64,000 nucleotides of DNA from Conus ventricosus (GCA_018398815.1 CM031601.1:13030299-13094298), one strand, 5' to 3'; shown: positions 36,486 through 50,299, counted from the stretch's first letter. A program made the numbers and translations. Notes: generated by a model from the sequence alone, not told the origin.

Positions 36486-37019
36486 TGCACACACTTTCGT
36501 TGTGCTCCAAGTAATGCTGAAGAAGGAGGTGAAATGGGTGTATGTCATACAGGTATGAAAAACGGGACGTGGAAGAGATATATTTTTGTGTTTTGCTGAC
36601 GATGAGGAAGGGTTCATGGGTGGGGTATGAGGAGAAAATAGGTAGCAATGGGATGTAGTGCATTTCATCTGCTTCGTATAGAAGGATGTATTCTGTTGCA
36701 TTCTTTTTTTGTGTACTTTTTCAGTGTTCGATTGCATGGATGTATTGTTAGGAACAGAACAAAAGACAGAAATGTTTTTGCCCATCAAGATCTGGGGAAA
36801 GTGTTGATCTTTCATAGTCCATCAAGCTTCTTAGGAACTTATCTGTATGTATCTGTAATCATGCGTAGGCCATCAAGATCCTAGAATCTGTTGACAGTCT
36901 TTAAAGTGTTACTTTGCCCATTAACTTAAGATTGTTACTAGACAGTTGAGAATCTGACTCTCAAGACGGTCAAGATATTAAAGAAGCTGATGTCAGTGTG
37001 ACATTTTCTGTCAAGAATC

Positions 37020-38160
37020 TTGGGGTCTCTTAATGATTTGTGATTGTCCATTGGTCGATAAAATGACACTGGCCAGCAAGGGCTTAGCATCTGTTAACGA
37101 TCTGACTTTGTACTCCAAGATCTTTAACAATCAGTTGATAAGCTGCATTGAACAATATTCTAAGAATGTCTTGCTTATATGACATTGTCCTGTCCACATT
37201 CATTTGAATCTCTTGATGATCTGGATTGCCATCAGCTTGTTCAGTATCTGTTTGATGATCTGATACTGGTCTTCAAGATCTGTATATAAACTGACATTGC
37301 CCACATAGATTGTTAAGAACCAGTTGATAATTTGACATTGGCCATCAAAATCTTAAGGAATACGTCTGTGTATATGTGGCTTTGTTTATCAAGACTGTTG
37401 AGAGCCTGTTGATAATTTGACATTGGGCTTTGTTTTTCAAGACTGTTGAGAGCCTGTTGATAATTTGGTGTTGCCCTTCAGCATATTTAGGAATCTCTTG
37501 TTAATGTGATATTTCCCATCAAGATTTGTGGAAGTCTGTTGATGAAATTGCATTGTACACCAACATTTAGAATCGGTCATAGATATGGCATTATTGGTCA
37601 CGATGATTTGGAATTTGTTGGTAATCTGGCTTTATCCATAGAGGCTATTTGGAGTTCTGTTAATTTGGCATTGTCCGTCAGGATTGTTTGGATTATGCTG
37701 ATCATCTGGCATTGTCTATCAAGATTGTTTAGAATCTGTCGATAATCTGGCTTTGTCTATCAAGATTGTTTGAAATCTGTTGATGATCGGCATTGTCCAT
37801 CAAGATTGTTTAGAATCTGTCAATAATCTGGCATTATCTATTGAGATTGTTTGAAATCTGTGGATAATCTGGCATTGTCTATCAAGATTTTTTAGAATCT
37901 GTTGATAATGTGGGATTGTCCATCAAGATTCTTTAGAATAAGTCAATAATCTGGCATTGTCTGTCAAGATTGTTTGAAATCTGTTGATAATGTGGCATTG
38001 TCTATCAAGATTGTTTAGAATCTGTTGATAATGTGGCATTGTCTATCAAGATTGTTTAGAATCTGATGATAATGTGGCATCATCCATCAAGATTGTTATG
38101 AATTTGTCAGTAATCAGGCATTGTCTATCAAGATTTGTAAGAAACGATTGATATTTAGGA
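37020..38160. repeat. degenerate 41-bp minisatellite
   Basis: Units of 'ggcattgtctatcaagattg' plus 'tttagaatctgttgataatgt', clearest at 37620-38130 and more divergent leftward. Traces such as 'ccatcaagat' reach to 36780. High divergence implies an old array. Confidence 0.88.
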
Positions 38161-38334
38161 TAATCTTACATGGTTCATTTAGATTTTGTTGTTGTTGTGA
38201 TCTGTTATCTGCCAGTACCATTGCGTGTTGGGGAGTTTGTTGATAAGCTAGAAAATGTCCCTTTTCGTCTGTCTCCTATACTTCTCTTGATTGGTCAGTT
38301 GTGTTGCTATGACTACATGATGTGTCTGCACCAG

Positions 38335-38527
38335 GAGGATGTACCGATGGCCCAGAGGAAGCGCTTCACACGTGTGGAGATGGCTCGTGTGCTGATGGAG
38401 CGTAACCAGTACAAGGAACGCCTCATGGAGCTGCAGGAAGCTGTGCGTTGGACTGAAATGATCCGGGCCTCTCGGGAACACCCGCGGAACTGAATGCTGG
38501 CAAGAAGAAGTCTTCTGTCTGGAACTT
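38335..38527 (+). CDS. MAPK8IP3: JIP3/JIP4-like, RH2 region exon
   Basis: Reads [37 protein letters not shown] and [13 protein letters not shown]. This is the most conserved stretch of JIP3/JIP4, the RILP-homology-2 region with which the family binds GTP-loaded Rab GTPases. It enters in phase 0 ('tgcaccag|gaggat') and leaves in phase 2 ('ggaactt|gtaagt'). A single-base deletion near 38483-38487 creates a TGA at 38491. One base further on, the frame reads [12 protein letters not shown], again family-like (a Lys/Ser segment before Trp), so the exon continues. Length 193 plus the missing base fits phase 0 to 2. The break is most likely an assembly error. Confidence 0.95.
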
Positions 38528-39407
38528 GTAAGTATTGTGTAATATTGTGTGGTTGGGTTCCAGTTTGCATGGATCTTGATTCATTGGCATTGACTCTGTG
38601 ATTCTGACAGACAGTTTTGGGGAAAGAGTTTTAATAGTGGGTCATTTTTCTAGTCTCCCTCGTAGCAGGACAGCCTAGTGGATGTTCATTTGTATTCTCT
38701 TATAACTTCTATTTTGCTGTCTTTAACTTCTTTTTTTTTTGCCTTCTCTTTATAGTTTATTGATGGGAAACAAATTTGCTCATTTTTACCAAAGTTTGTT
38801 CCAGGCACGTTATGATTTATTCTGTTCAACAAAGATTGGAGACTCTGGCAGGAGCTTTTTATGTTGGGAAGGAAAACGTTTGTGGCTGATCTTTATCATC
38901 AGTAGTTGGGCCACGTAGATTGTGCCGCATAAGTTAGACCAGAATAGGATTTGTAGTGACTGGGCAGCAGTGCAGTGTCCTCCATGGTGGCTGACTCTTG
39001 GCAGTCTGATGTTCATAGATGCTAACTGTCAGTGCTTGGCATTCCTGGGTGTTTCTGGTACATGGAGCAAGAATGTACAGCTTGGGAGCAATGCTACAAA
39101 GGTGAATGTCACATGGAGACCGAGGGAATAATGTGCTGTCTCTTCAAGGTCATAGACAATTCAGACGAAGATTGTGTATTCTCTAAAGCTATAACTGCAT
39201 AGTTTGATTGAATATCTCTTCCGATTTTGTTTCTTTTTTTTTGGTCTGATATTAGTTACAGTATTAAATTGTGTCATTTGATAGGGAGACGACTCCTCTC
39301 ATCCAAGAGAATGATAAAGACTATGTCAAAAATGTTTCAGTACATGAGATATCGTTATTAAACCTGTGGACACTTTTGTGTGCTTGATGAGGTAGGCATG
39401 TGTACTT

Positions 39408-41130
39408 TGCCTATCACAGTGAGCCTTGCAGTGGACAGTATGTCCTCATGAAGTGATGGTGCCTATCACAGTGAGCCTTGCAGGGGGACGTATGTCCTCA
39501 TGAAGTGATGGTTGCCTGTCACAGTGAGCCTTGCAGTGGACAGTATGTCCTCATGAAGTGATGGTTGCCTGTCACAGTGAGCCTTGCAGGGGACAGTATG
39601 TCCTCATAAAGTGATGGTGCCTATCCCCCAGTGAGCCTTGCAGTGGAAGTACCCCTCATGAAGTAAATGGTTGCCTATCACAGTGAGCCTTGCAGTGGAA
39701 CGTATGTCCTCATGAAGTGATGGTGCCTATCACAGTGACCCTTGCAGTGGAACGTATGTCCTCATGAAGTGATGGTGCCTTCACAGTGACCTTGCAGTGG
39801 CAGTATGTCCTCATAAGGGGATGGTGCCCTGCACAGTGAGCCTTGCAGTGGACAGTATGCCCTCATGAAGTGATGGTGCCTTCACAGTGAGCCTTGCAGT
39901 GGACAGTATGTCCTCATGAAGTGATGGTGCCTATCACAGTGAGCCTTGCAGTGGACAGTATGTCCTCATGAAGTGATGGGCTGTCACAGTGAGCCTTGCA
40001 GTGGACAGTATGTCCTCATGAAGTGAGGGGTGCCTATCACAGTGAGCCTTGCAGGGACAGTATGTCCTCATGAAGTGATGGTTGCCTGTCACAGTGAGCC
40101 TTGCAGTGGACAGTATGTCCTCATGAACGATGGTCCCCTGTCACAGTGACCCTTTGCAGTGGACAGTATGTCCTCATGAAGTGATGGTTGCCTGTCACAG
40201 TGACCCTTGCAGTGGACAGTTGTCCTCATGAACTGATGGTGCCTATCACAGTGAGCCTTGCAGTGGACAGTATGTCCTCATGAAGTGATGGGCCATCACA
40301 GTGAGCCTTGCAGTGGACAGTATGTCCTCATGAAGGGGATGGTCCCTATCACAGTGAGCCTTGCAGTGGACAGTATGTCCTCATGAAAGTGAGGGTTTGC
40401 CTATCACAGTGAGCCTTGCAGTGGACAGTATGTCCTCATGAAGTGATGGTGCCTATCACAGTGAGCCTTGCAGTGGACAGTATGTCCTCATGAAGTGATG
40501 GTTGCCTATCACAGTGACCCTTGCAGTGGACAGTATGTCCTCATGAAGTGATGGTTGCCTATCACAGTGAGCTTGCAGTGGAAAAGTTGTCCTCATGAAG
40601 TGATGGTGCCTATCACAGTGAGCTTGCGGGTGGACAGTATGTCCTCATGAAGTGAGGGTCCCTTTGTCACAGTGAGCCTTGCAGTGGACAGTATGTCCTC
40701 ATGAAGTGATGGTTGCCTATCACAGTGAGCCTTGCAGTGGACAGTATGTCCTCATGAAGTGATGGTGCCTTCACAGTGGCCCTTTGCAGTGGACAGTATG
40801 TCCTCATGAATGATGGTGCCTATCACAGTGAGCCTTGCAGTGGACAGTATGTCCTCATGAAGTGATGGTTGCCTGTCACAGTGAGCCTTGCAGGGGACAG
40901 TATGTCCTCATGAAGTGATGGTGCCTATCACAGTGACCTTGCAGTGGACAGTATGTCCCATGAAGTGATGGTGCCTATCACAGTGAGCCTTGCAGTGGAC
41001 AGTATGTCCTCATGAATATGGTGCCTATCACAGTGGCCTTACAGTGGGAACGTATGTCCTCATGAAGTGATGTGCTTGTCACAGTGAGCCTTGCAGTGGA
41101 CTAAGTCCTCATGAACTGATGTGCTTGTCA
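39408..41130. repeat. 52-53-bp minisatellite
   Basis: About 33 copies of 'cacagtgagccttgcagtgg' plus 'acagtatgtcctcatgaagt' plus 'gatggttgcctat'. A large share carry one- or two-base deletions (gtgacc for gtgagcc, gtgcc for gttgcc), scattered in a way that suggests sequencing error on top of real variation. Confidence 0.95.
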
Positions 41131-42739
41131 CCACGTCACTTTTCCTCCATCTTCTTTGTTTCTTTCCTCTGCACTTGGCACATCAGTGTCAGTGTGAATT
41201 TAGTTCCTGTTTCCATCCGTTTCAATGTTGTAGTCAGTATCTGGCTGTCAGTGGAAGTTCATCCATGCTCAGAGGCAGAGGACGTCCTTCCTGACATGTG
41301 AGGCAGAGCAGTTTACCCGTGCTTTGTTTACTGTCTTTTCACCATTTTACAAAAGAGGTGTTTTTTAACGATTTCAAACTGTCAGACAGTTAATGACATA
41401 AGCGTTGTGTATTCACTCTTCTGTGCATAAGAAGAGGAAATCATAAGGCTGGGTACTGATAGTTTTTAAAACTGTCGTACACTGGGAGTCCCGTTGTGAT
41501 TGTGCTGGAGCGCAGTCTATTGGTGTGAAGCCTTCAGTATTGGTGAAATAGCCCATTAGAGCAAAACCACCAATAGAATACAATTTTTTTTTCTAGAAAG
41601 GTAAAAAAAAGGAAAAAAAAGAATAGAAATTTTAGCATCTTGTTGGAAAAAAAAAAGGAGGTGGGTGTGGGGTCAGTTTTGGACAAGGTCTAATGAGGTA
41701 ATGTAGAATAAAGCCAAAAAGTCATCTGTAAGTGTTTGCAACAACATGTAGAAAGTGTTTTGTTGTATTGAAGCCCGGTATTAATCAGTGGAAGCAGTAG
41801 GGAGTTAAAAATATTTTCAGTTCAAAGCCAGATGCACCTTTTCCCCTGACCTCCAAAATTTATGGGGGAAAATTTCTGTAAGTGTAAGTGAACTGACAGC
41901 AGCAGCCTGTGACTTCATGATGACCCACAGCAGCACCTGTGACTTCATGATGGGGGGATCCAGACTAGTTGAAGAATGTGCCTGCTTTGGGCTTTGCAAA
42001 CTTATCTAGTTTGATATCATGTAATTGTGTAAATAATCGTTTTCAACAGCTTTGCTTTATCTTGGGGACTAAACATTCTGCTCATAATAAAAAGCCCGAA
42101 TGAAAGGGGGAAGAACCCCACACAAACCTTATCAACACAAAGAGTGCAAAATAGCGATATTCAATATATAATGCAAAACAGACATAACTGGGGAGCATTG
42201 CTTTGTGCATTTTTAATGTCTGTTGTTTGTGACATTTGCAGATGACATGTTAGTTGAAAATTCACAGAGGTCTGTTTTGTGTTAAAGAAGCATCTTTTGT
42301 GTGTCTTCATGTGTATTTTGGGCTAGTCTCATTGCCAGCAGCTTTTAGAGTTGATGTGTTGGCCTGATCAGTTTCAGCAGTCTTGTGGGTTCGAACCCTG
42401 ACCCTGAGCCATCGCAACCGCTTCAGCCACCTCCTACATCGGTCTTAGAGTCTTACCCTAAACTGTTGCCCCCTTCAAGTGCCGTTCGGCTACTCCCCCC
42501 ATCTCCCTCCCTTGACACTTCTTCCTCTTCCTCCTCATCTGTGCAGTCGAAAGGAAGCAGAGTACAACACTTATAGCAGGACACTGAACTGGGCGCCACT
42601 GATGTGTTCTGTTGTTGTTGTGTTTAAATGATAGGTTGTGATCAGCTAGGGTGGTGTGGCTTGTCTTTTCAGCAGCTAAACCAGGATGGTGGGCTGTTCA
42701 TCTTTACAGGCTTGTTGCGTACTACTGTTCATTAGTTCA

Positions 42740-42814
<75 letters not shown>
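42740..42814. repeat. (GT)n microsatellite
   Basis: About 74 bp of pure GT in the intron. Confidence 0.97.
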
Positions 42815-42816
<2 letters not shown>

Positions 42817-43939
42817 AGAAGAAAGGTTTTTTGTTTTTGTGTGTTTTGTTGTGGAGTCATGTAATTGTTCAGGTCTTTTACTAAATTTCTGTATTTGAAA
42901 CTACTGAAACTTTTAATGGTCTTCCATGTTTTCTGTCCTGTTGAATCATTTCATTTGACAGTTTAAACTCCTTCTGGATAGTTGTTTTAATAGGGAGCTT
43001 GTGAAAGTGTATTGGAGAGGGTTAGATTTTGCCTTTTTTTTTTTTTTTTTTTTTTGATAAAGCAAACAGAAAAAGTTTGATAGAGATGAAAAAGAGAGAG
43101 AAGACTTTTGTGGAATTTGTTGAGAATTTTGTTTTTCTAGAAGAGAAAGGAAATTTGACTGAAGATAGATTAGGATAAGCAGTCAAGAATACTACTTAAC
43201 TTAAAAGACTTGTTTCAAATATCTTTTTTTTTAAAGAAATGGAGCTGAGTAAATTATTTTGATTTGCAATGGTAATTGTCTTTAGCCCCCGTGTTTGAAA
43301 CCAGGAGGATGATATTAGCGATAGATCATCGGATGATGGTGATGACACCGGTAATCTCTTTGTGGGGAGAGAGGAGAGAGGTATCAGGAGGAGAAAAGGA
43401 AAGCAGCTGAAATGTTCTCTCCAGGGGTTTGGTTTGCCCACTGAATAAAGCATATACCTCTCGAAACAAGAGGCCCCTTGCTCTTGTTACAAGGGTCTGA
43501 GGTTGAGTTCTAGCTTACCCCATTCAGCCCTGTGCCAGAATGCTGTTTAGGCACGACCGATGGTCATTTTCAGCATATTCATGAATAGGATTGTGCTGGC
43601 TAAACAGTACCTCATATTAAAACTCAAAGGGAGCATGTATCGACTCATGAATAACAACATGAATTTGCTATGTACAAAGAGTGACGCTATCCTGTTATAT
43701 GTTTTTAATTTTTAACTGTAAGACACACACTGAATTTTGGTATGTTGATTCAAAATAGTGCCTTCTGTATTAATTATTTTATATTAGAAAATTTTTTTAA
43801 ATAGTTTTGCAGGAAGAAGTAAATGTTTAGGTTGTCGAGTATCAAAAGTCAGTGATTCACGCAGATTAGCAAATATTTCTGCAGATCAGCACAGGTGCTT
43901 GTCTGTAGAAATAGTCTTCACTGGTTATGAGTATGACAG

Positions 43940-44222
43940 TGCCCCTAGATTATGCAGATCAGCCAAAGTGCCCCCTAGGTTCACGCAGATTAGCCAAAGT
44001 GCCCCCTTGGTTTCACGCAATCAGCCAAGTGCCCCCTAGACTAGGCTCCATGCAGATCAGCACAAAAGTGCCCCCTAGGTGTTCAGCAGATCAGACCAAA
44101 GTGCCCCTAGGTGTTATGCAGATCAGCCAAAGTGCCCCCTAGGTTTCGCAGATCAGACCAAAGTGCCCCCTTAGGTGTTCATGCAGATCAGCAAAGTGCC
44201 CCCTGGGTGTTTATGCAGATCA
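43940..44222. repeat. about 33-bp minisatellite
   Basis: About nine copies of 'gtgccccctaggtgttcatg' plus 'cagatcagccaaa' with variable length; first of three arrays lying side by side. Confidence 0.9.
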
Positions 44223-44339
44223 AGTTCAGAGAGGGCCTGTGTAAATTAAATGGCAATCACGGATCAAATGCCAGGCTAGGGTTCACAGCATATCAGGAAC
44301 CAAAGGGTGAGGTGTTCAGCATCAGTGTAAATTCCCCCA

Positions 44340-44700
44340 GGTGTTAGGGGTTACAAGTCTACTAGGTGTACTTGCAAGAGTGAGGGTCAAAGGCTATCTG
44401 GTGGTTATATTGCAGGGTGATCAGCAAGTGGTAACTGCAAGGTAGGGGTTATCTAGGTGGTAAACTTGCAAGGGTTGAGGGGGTTCAATCTATCTAGGTG
44501 GTAAACTTGCAAGGGTTGAGGGGGTTCAAGCTATCTAGGTGGTAAACTTGCAAGGGTTGAGGGGGTTCAAGCTATCTAGGTGGTAAACTTGCAAGGGTTG
44601 AGGGGGTTCAAGCTATCTAGGTGGTAAACTTGCAAGGGTTGAGGGGGTTCAAGCTATCTAGGTGGTAAACTTGCAAGGGTTGAGGGGGTTCAATCAACCA
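44340..44700. repeat. 41-bp minisatellite
   Basis: About eight copies of 'taaacttgcaagggttgagg' plus 'gggttcaagctatctaggtgg'. The last six are nearly perfect (period 41, starts 44461, 44502 and on); the first two are divergent. Confidence 0.93.
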
Positions 44701-44718
44701 GGTTCAAGATGATCTTCC

Positions 44719-44838
44719 AAGTTGACATTTGTTCAGATTCCTACATCTGAGTTGACATTTGTTCAGATTCCTACATCTGAGTTGACATTTGTTCAGATTC
44801 CTACATCTGAGTTGACATTTGTTCAGATTCCTACATCC
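44719..44838. repeat. 30-bp minisatellite, four perfect copies
   Basis: Four copies of 'gttgacatttgttcagattc' plus 'ctacatctga'. Confidence 0.95.
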
Positions 44839-45917
44839 ATCAAGTCTTTTTGAAGACTTCCAAACCATGACCTTATGTCTGAACTCACTTATTTTACCCC
44901 TTCCCGCTTCCAAGACTTGAAAGCACTCTAATTTGCAATGCATCCATCATAAAAGAAGGGCAGTGCGATAGACAACATAATTCTTCAAGATGGTGTGTGG
45001 CTGTCAATAATGGGGAGATTAAAGTGGTCACATATGCAAATATCTTTCCAGTTGATGCTGGGAGTTCAAGCTGAGGAGAGGAAAAAGGAAAAGATGATGA
45101 TTCCATCACCTGTAATAGCTTAATCAGTTGGTAAAGTAAGCAGTGCATAGATACAGTGTACAAGAGGGATGACTTATTTACTTGTACAGACTGGTTTGCT
45201 GTGAATCGAAGATTATATTTCGCTCAGTCTGACCAGTATTTCACTCAGGTAAGTGCTCTCTGTCAAACAGTGATCCTCATTCAGTCGAATAGAAGTCACA
45301 AAGAAAGCCCAATTTTTGTGTTTGTCCTGTTATTTCCTTGTCTTGTTGAACAGTGGCATCCTGGTTTAGTTGCTGAAGGCATAGCATTAGACCTGTGTCT
45401 TGGCAGCTGTGATAATTTGTATGGCATTTTTTTTGTAATGAGGGTCGCATGATGGCATTGTTTTAATGGTCTTTCACCTGGTAAAAGCACTGGCTCGTTG
45501 TTAAACTTGTACATGCACAATTCCAAGTTTGGCATGTTTCTTTTTTCATACTTTTTATTCCCCAAGTTTTTTTTACACTGTTAAAGTTTCATTTTTATCA
45601 TTTTAGTGAAAAACATTTGAGAAAAATTTTGTTTTTGTTTGTTTTAAAACGTGTTTTTGAAACACAATGTTATCATGGAACTTCTATTTGCAGTTTTGTT
45701 TTCTTTAGTATTATCTCTTTTAGAAAAGAATCTGTTTGTTTTTTAATGTGAGTGCGAAGGGTAAAATGCCACTAAGAGGAATCCCATGGACTTGAAATAG
45801 CTTGTGCAGACGTGGGAGGAACACTGTTGTGCCAAAGAGAGCTATGGTGTTGGCACAACTACTGCCTCACTTTGTACAGACATTTGTTGCCATGTTAGAT
45901 GATAATGGTACTGCATG

Positions 45918-45942
45918 TGATGATGATGATGATGATGATAAC
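45918..45942. repeat. (GAT)n microsatellite
   Basis: Short run of GAT triplets. The open frame here would encode poly-Asp but has no exon context. Confidence 0.9.
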
Positions 45943-46129
45943 ACAGCCCCATCTTCCTCCACTTGTATGTTCTTGAACTGGTATTGTTAGGACTGCAAGT
46001 TAGACCTGGTTTTGTTTGTGTATGATGGTGAGGATGATGAAACGCTGTCCGTTTTTTCTGTCATGCGTTCTCTAGCTAGAATGGCCAGTGTTGGAAGGAA
46101 AATATTAGCTGAATGGTTGGATAGGGTGT

Positions 46130-46130
46130 A

Positions 46131-46188
<58 letters not shown>
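46130..46188. repeat. (GT)n microsatellite
   Basis: About 57 bp of GT. The 150-aa ORF through it has no recognisable domain. Confidence 0.96.
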
Positions 46189-47580
46189 GTGCGCATGCCA
46201 ATGCGCACACTTTATTTTCATGTGATTCAGGGTTGCGTGTACATGCATACAGAATGTGTATGTAGTTGGTCAGAATGTGGACGGATATGTGTGACAGTGC
46301 GAGTCTTTCATGTGTACATGTGTATTTCTAGTTGCATGTGGGCTTGCCGATGTGATGACTGCAGTGTCACCATGGGTCTTGCATTGTGCCTGGCTGGATG
46401 TGCCAAGCTTTGGCCGATCTCTCTGTGTGTGCATGTGCGTGCCATGACCTTAGTGATGGAGTAGAGCATGTGTCCTCAGTTGGCACTTCTAGCATTGAGC
46501 AAGCATTCCATCATTGTTGTTGTCAGTGTATTCTGTTCTCTCCTCTCACCTGGGATTTTAGAGGCTCCACCGTGCAGAATGCGTGAGTATGCAACCTGCT
46601 TGTATGGTAGTCGGTGAAGCAAAGCATGGTTACGCCTGGTTTAACACACTCAGAACTGGAGTGATCAAGAGGTGTGTGGTGGAGATGGGAATTGGGTTGG
46701 AGTGTAATCTCCCCTCCCCCCACATACTTGTCCTCTTTTCAGTCCTTCACCTTTTGGGTTTCAGAATGAGCCAGAAGTAAGAATTTTTTTCTTCTTTTTT
46801 TTTCATGAGAGTGTGGCCAATCTGTCCCTCCATCCCCATTTTCTCCACGCCCACCATTCCAGTGTGCTAAGATGCGCGCACCATGCTTGCTTCCTGTGGG
46901 GACAGTATGTAAAGGGTTAGCAGCACAGTGTAGATAGAGGCCAGAGTGACTGTGCTGTGTTAACATCAGTGGTACTGACCTAATATTCTTTCACAGCACT
47001 TGACTGTTGTTAGCTGTTCTACCTTCTTTTACGTGTTGCTGAACATTATTTGGAACGTTTTTAACCTCTTATTCTAAATGTCCGTCTGAAACATATATGT
47101 ATCTCTTACTTAAACAAAACAAAAAGATGTGCCACTGCCTAATCTTCTGAATGTTTTCCCTTGCCCTTTCCCCGGTGAACTGTTTTAGTATGAGTTGTAT
47201 GAGTGGCACAGGACTTCTACAAGAATGGCTCCCAGTCCCTCGACATTTGCGTGAATTCTTAAATGAAGGGACATTTTTAACCTGGCAACTTTAACCCATT
47301 TTTAAAGCATGAAACCATGAACTCTTTTTTAAACAGTGTTATGTCCCTTTGTGAATGAGCACAAATGTAGCACCTAATCAGTGTGGGAATCATCATAATG
47401 GAATGCTGTGGTTAGGAAGTGCATGTGATTTAAACTACTGTGTAACTGGTTTCTTTGTTGAGAGCAGCATGTGCATGCAGGGTATTGAGATGAATGTGTA
47501 CTGTTGAAGAACCATCGTGGAGTGCAGGCTAGTGTGCTTTGTAAAACCGGACCAAAAGGAAAGAGGGATCACCAAAGTCT

Positions 47581-47618
<38 letters not shown>
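47581..47618. repeat. (GT)n microsatellite
   Basis: About 36 bp of GT. Confidence 0.95.
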
Positions 47619-50299
47619 CTTAATCGGATTTTGAGGCAGCATGCTGATTTAGTGATTGCCTTCCAGTTTGATGCTAGTCGTATGTCCGTTCACATGCTCA
47701 GTGTCCATACTATTTCTTAACATTTTCCTCTGACTTACAACTGGTTGAGCTTTTCCTTGGAATGCCTGGTTCCATACTAAACTAATCCAGTGAGTGTGTA
47801 AACCCATCGAATTCTGTGTGTTCTTACCCCATCCTCAATGTGTGATCCTTAATATCTGTGCTTTCTCTTGCCATGTTTTCCATCTAGACTCGGGACAAAT
47901 CCAAAAAATTCATAGTTAAAATCCTCCATCCATACATGTTTTTCTGTCTAGGAATGTTGATGTTTTCAGTGTCTTTGTTTCTTCTTTAGTTCTTCCCTAG
48001 TCTGTTTTTTGTTTTTTTTGTTTTTTTGTATGTAAAGACCTTTCTGACAAAACCACGTTTTATTTTCCTTGGAGAAACAGATTTTACCTTTCCTAAGCCT
48101 TTTTTAACCTCCATATTATATTTCAGTCATCTGTCTCATGCTTTTCATATGTGAACTTATGTTCAGTTTCCGACTGCTCTTCCTCTTTGTCTATCCTGTA
48201 TTGTTTGAGAAAAATGTTAGCTTTAAAAGAATTGTTGAACACATTCAGACATATGTTGACTTTCAAAAAAAATGTTTTCAATGTCTTCAAACTCCTTTCC
48301 AAGGACGAAGAGGTGAGACGTGTGGTACTTTAGAGTGGTAGATGTTTTGAATGCTCTGTTGTCCCACTTTCCAGTGACACTGGTTATTCCAAGACATCAG
48401 TCAGTGTTTTTCAAGAGTATTTTGTTGTTCTGCAGAGTGTCTGTTTGAACTTGTTTCTATTTAGTGTCGTTTATAATCCCTCCCCACCTTTTTTTTCTTC
48501 TTCTTCCTCTTTTTTTATTTTTAAATTTTTTTTTTTCAACGGTTAGCATAAATGGCTTGTAATTTTGTTTGTTTTAACCATTCATCCTCATCCTCACCTT
48601 ATAGAGTGGATACAGCTCTGTGATCTCAGGGATGTACAGAAGGAAATATGTAAAGATCAACATTCTATCTCACTAGCGTGTGCCCTTCCTTTTCCCTCCC
48701 CTCCTGCCGACTATACTGCCCTCCTTGGTTGTCTGTCTTGACTGATCAGGTTACAATCTTTGAACCCACTGTTGACCAACCAAGCAGCTATCTTTTGCTC
48801 ACACTTTGTGTTTGTCGTAGTCTCCTTCTTGTATTCAGAAGGCTTTGAGTGTTATCCTCACGTTGTATGTTGTGTGAGGTGTGCCATTTTGATCCCTCTT
48901 AATCCTTACCGGTTTAGAATTTTTGTTCTAAAACAAGTTTTTGAATTGGTAACAGTTGTTTTCCTTTTTTAAGTTACAATCTTTTTTTTTTAATTGAGCA
49001 TAATTAATCAAGGTGTTTGTATTTGCATTTTTCTCTTAGTAGAGAGCAAAGTTGCATCTCATGTTGCTTCTGAATTTTAGCCTAAGAAAGTTGCATGTTT
49101 TATAAATGATTGAATTAATTTAAAACACAAGGTACTTTTTTAAAAGACAAAAAAAAAAGCAGTTGAATCTGATTTGGTTCCTTTGTTTGGCTTTGGTTTG
49201 TGAGTGGATCAAAATGGCATTCAGTGTGTGTCTGGCTCCTTGTGGGCTGATTGTGCCGCTTTGGACGTCTTTCTGCTTTCTGTTGATAGACCCAATAACT
49301 AGTTGTCTGCTCTCTTACCGTGTCAGTCAGTCTTCTGTTATGGGGATTCTGCTGTAGAATGGTATAGACTAGAATTTTAGTTAGAGCTTACATTGAAAGA
49401 CAAAGAATGCATTCAGTAGGATGTGAATTCCAATGCATTGTTCTGGCAACAAGTGAAATAATATTCATGTGTTATAATTGTCATAAAGTTTCAGGTAAAT
49501 GTGATTTTATTTCACATTTTTCCTTATGGGATGAAATTTCTGTTGTGGAAAAAGGAAGGAAATCTGTTTTACAGATAAAATTACAGTTGTTTAATTGTTG
49601 TAACTAGACTCACTGTACAAAGAAGCTAAGGGTTTGTTTTGAATTTCAAAAGCAGTCTTAAAATCTTTTGAAAACAAAAGCAAAACAAAACAAAGTAGGA
49701 CAGAAGACCAGATACTGATTAAATGGAAATTGCATTGATGTAATTGAACTATTGAACTTAATTGATAAGTAACTCCCAGAGGTTTGGAGAACGTTATGAT
49801 CAAGCATGATCTCTAACAAACTTGTGTGTTTGGAAATTGGCAGCTAACCAACAAGGTATGCAGGTTAAAAGCTTAATTTGGAAAAAAAAGGTTGGATTGA
49901 AGTTTGACTCTGAGGCTGCCAGAAATGTGAAATAAGGCTGAAGATGAACGAGTATGCATGAAGTATGCATCAAGGGAAATATCCTTCCACCTGCCCTTCT
50001 TCTCTGCCTGCCCCTCTTCCAACCTGTTGCCTGCATCCCCCACCAACTCTCCATCGAAAAAAACAAACAAATGTCACCCCCTCCCCCCCCCAAAAAAAAA
50101 GAAAAGAAAAAAGAAAATGAATAGAAAAAGAAACCACCAGAACCGTCATCACCAACAAATAAACAAGAACAACAACAAAAGATTGGTTGTTGAATTGCTG
50201 CCATTAATGGGAAAATACACACACACATCACCCCTACCTCTCTACCCCCATTCCCTTAAGAAAAGAAAAAAAAAGCCTTGGAAACAAACAACATAATAA

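Larger units (their letters stand above)
34413..38334 (+). other. MAPK8IP3: JIP3/4-like gene intron, 3.9 kb
   Basis: Filled by the 48-bp array and the degenerate 41-bp array; 36486-37019 and 38161-38334 are unique. The 3' splice site is 'gtgtctgcaccag' before 38335. Confidence 0.65.

Noticed and set aside
34185..36663. ORFs of 278-775 aa on both strands
   Set aside because: They are translations of the 48-bp repeat, whose length is a multiple of three and lacks stops in several frames. Composition is only Cys/Val/Tyr or His/Thr/Gln with no domain, and the same array is open in five frames at once.
42385..42576. 63-aa Pro/Ser-rich ORF
   Set aside because: Low complexity, no family similarity, no phase-compatible splice borders; lies beside a B-box-like sequence and is better explained as repeat or intron.
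46012..46464. 150-aa ORF starting MFVYDGEDDETLS
   Set aside because: Runs through a (GT)n tract; the flanking parts have no recognisable domain or splice signals.
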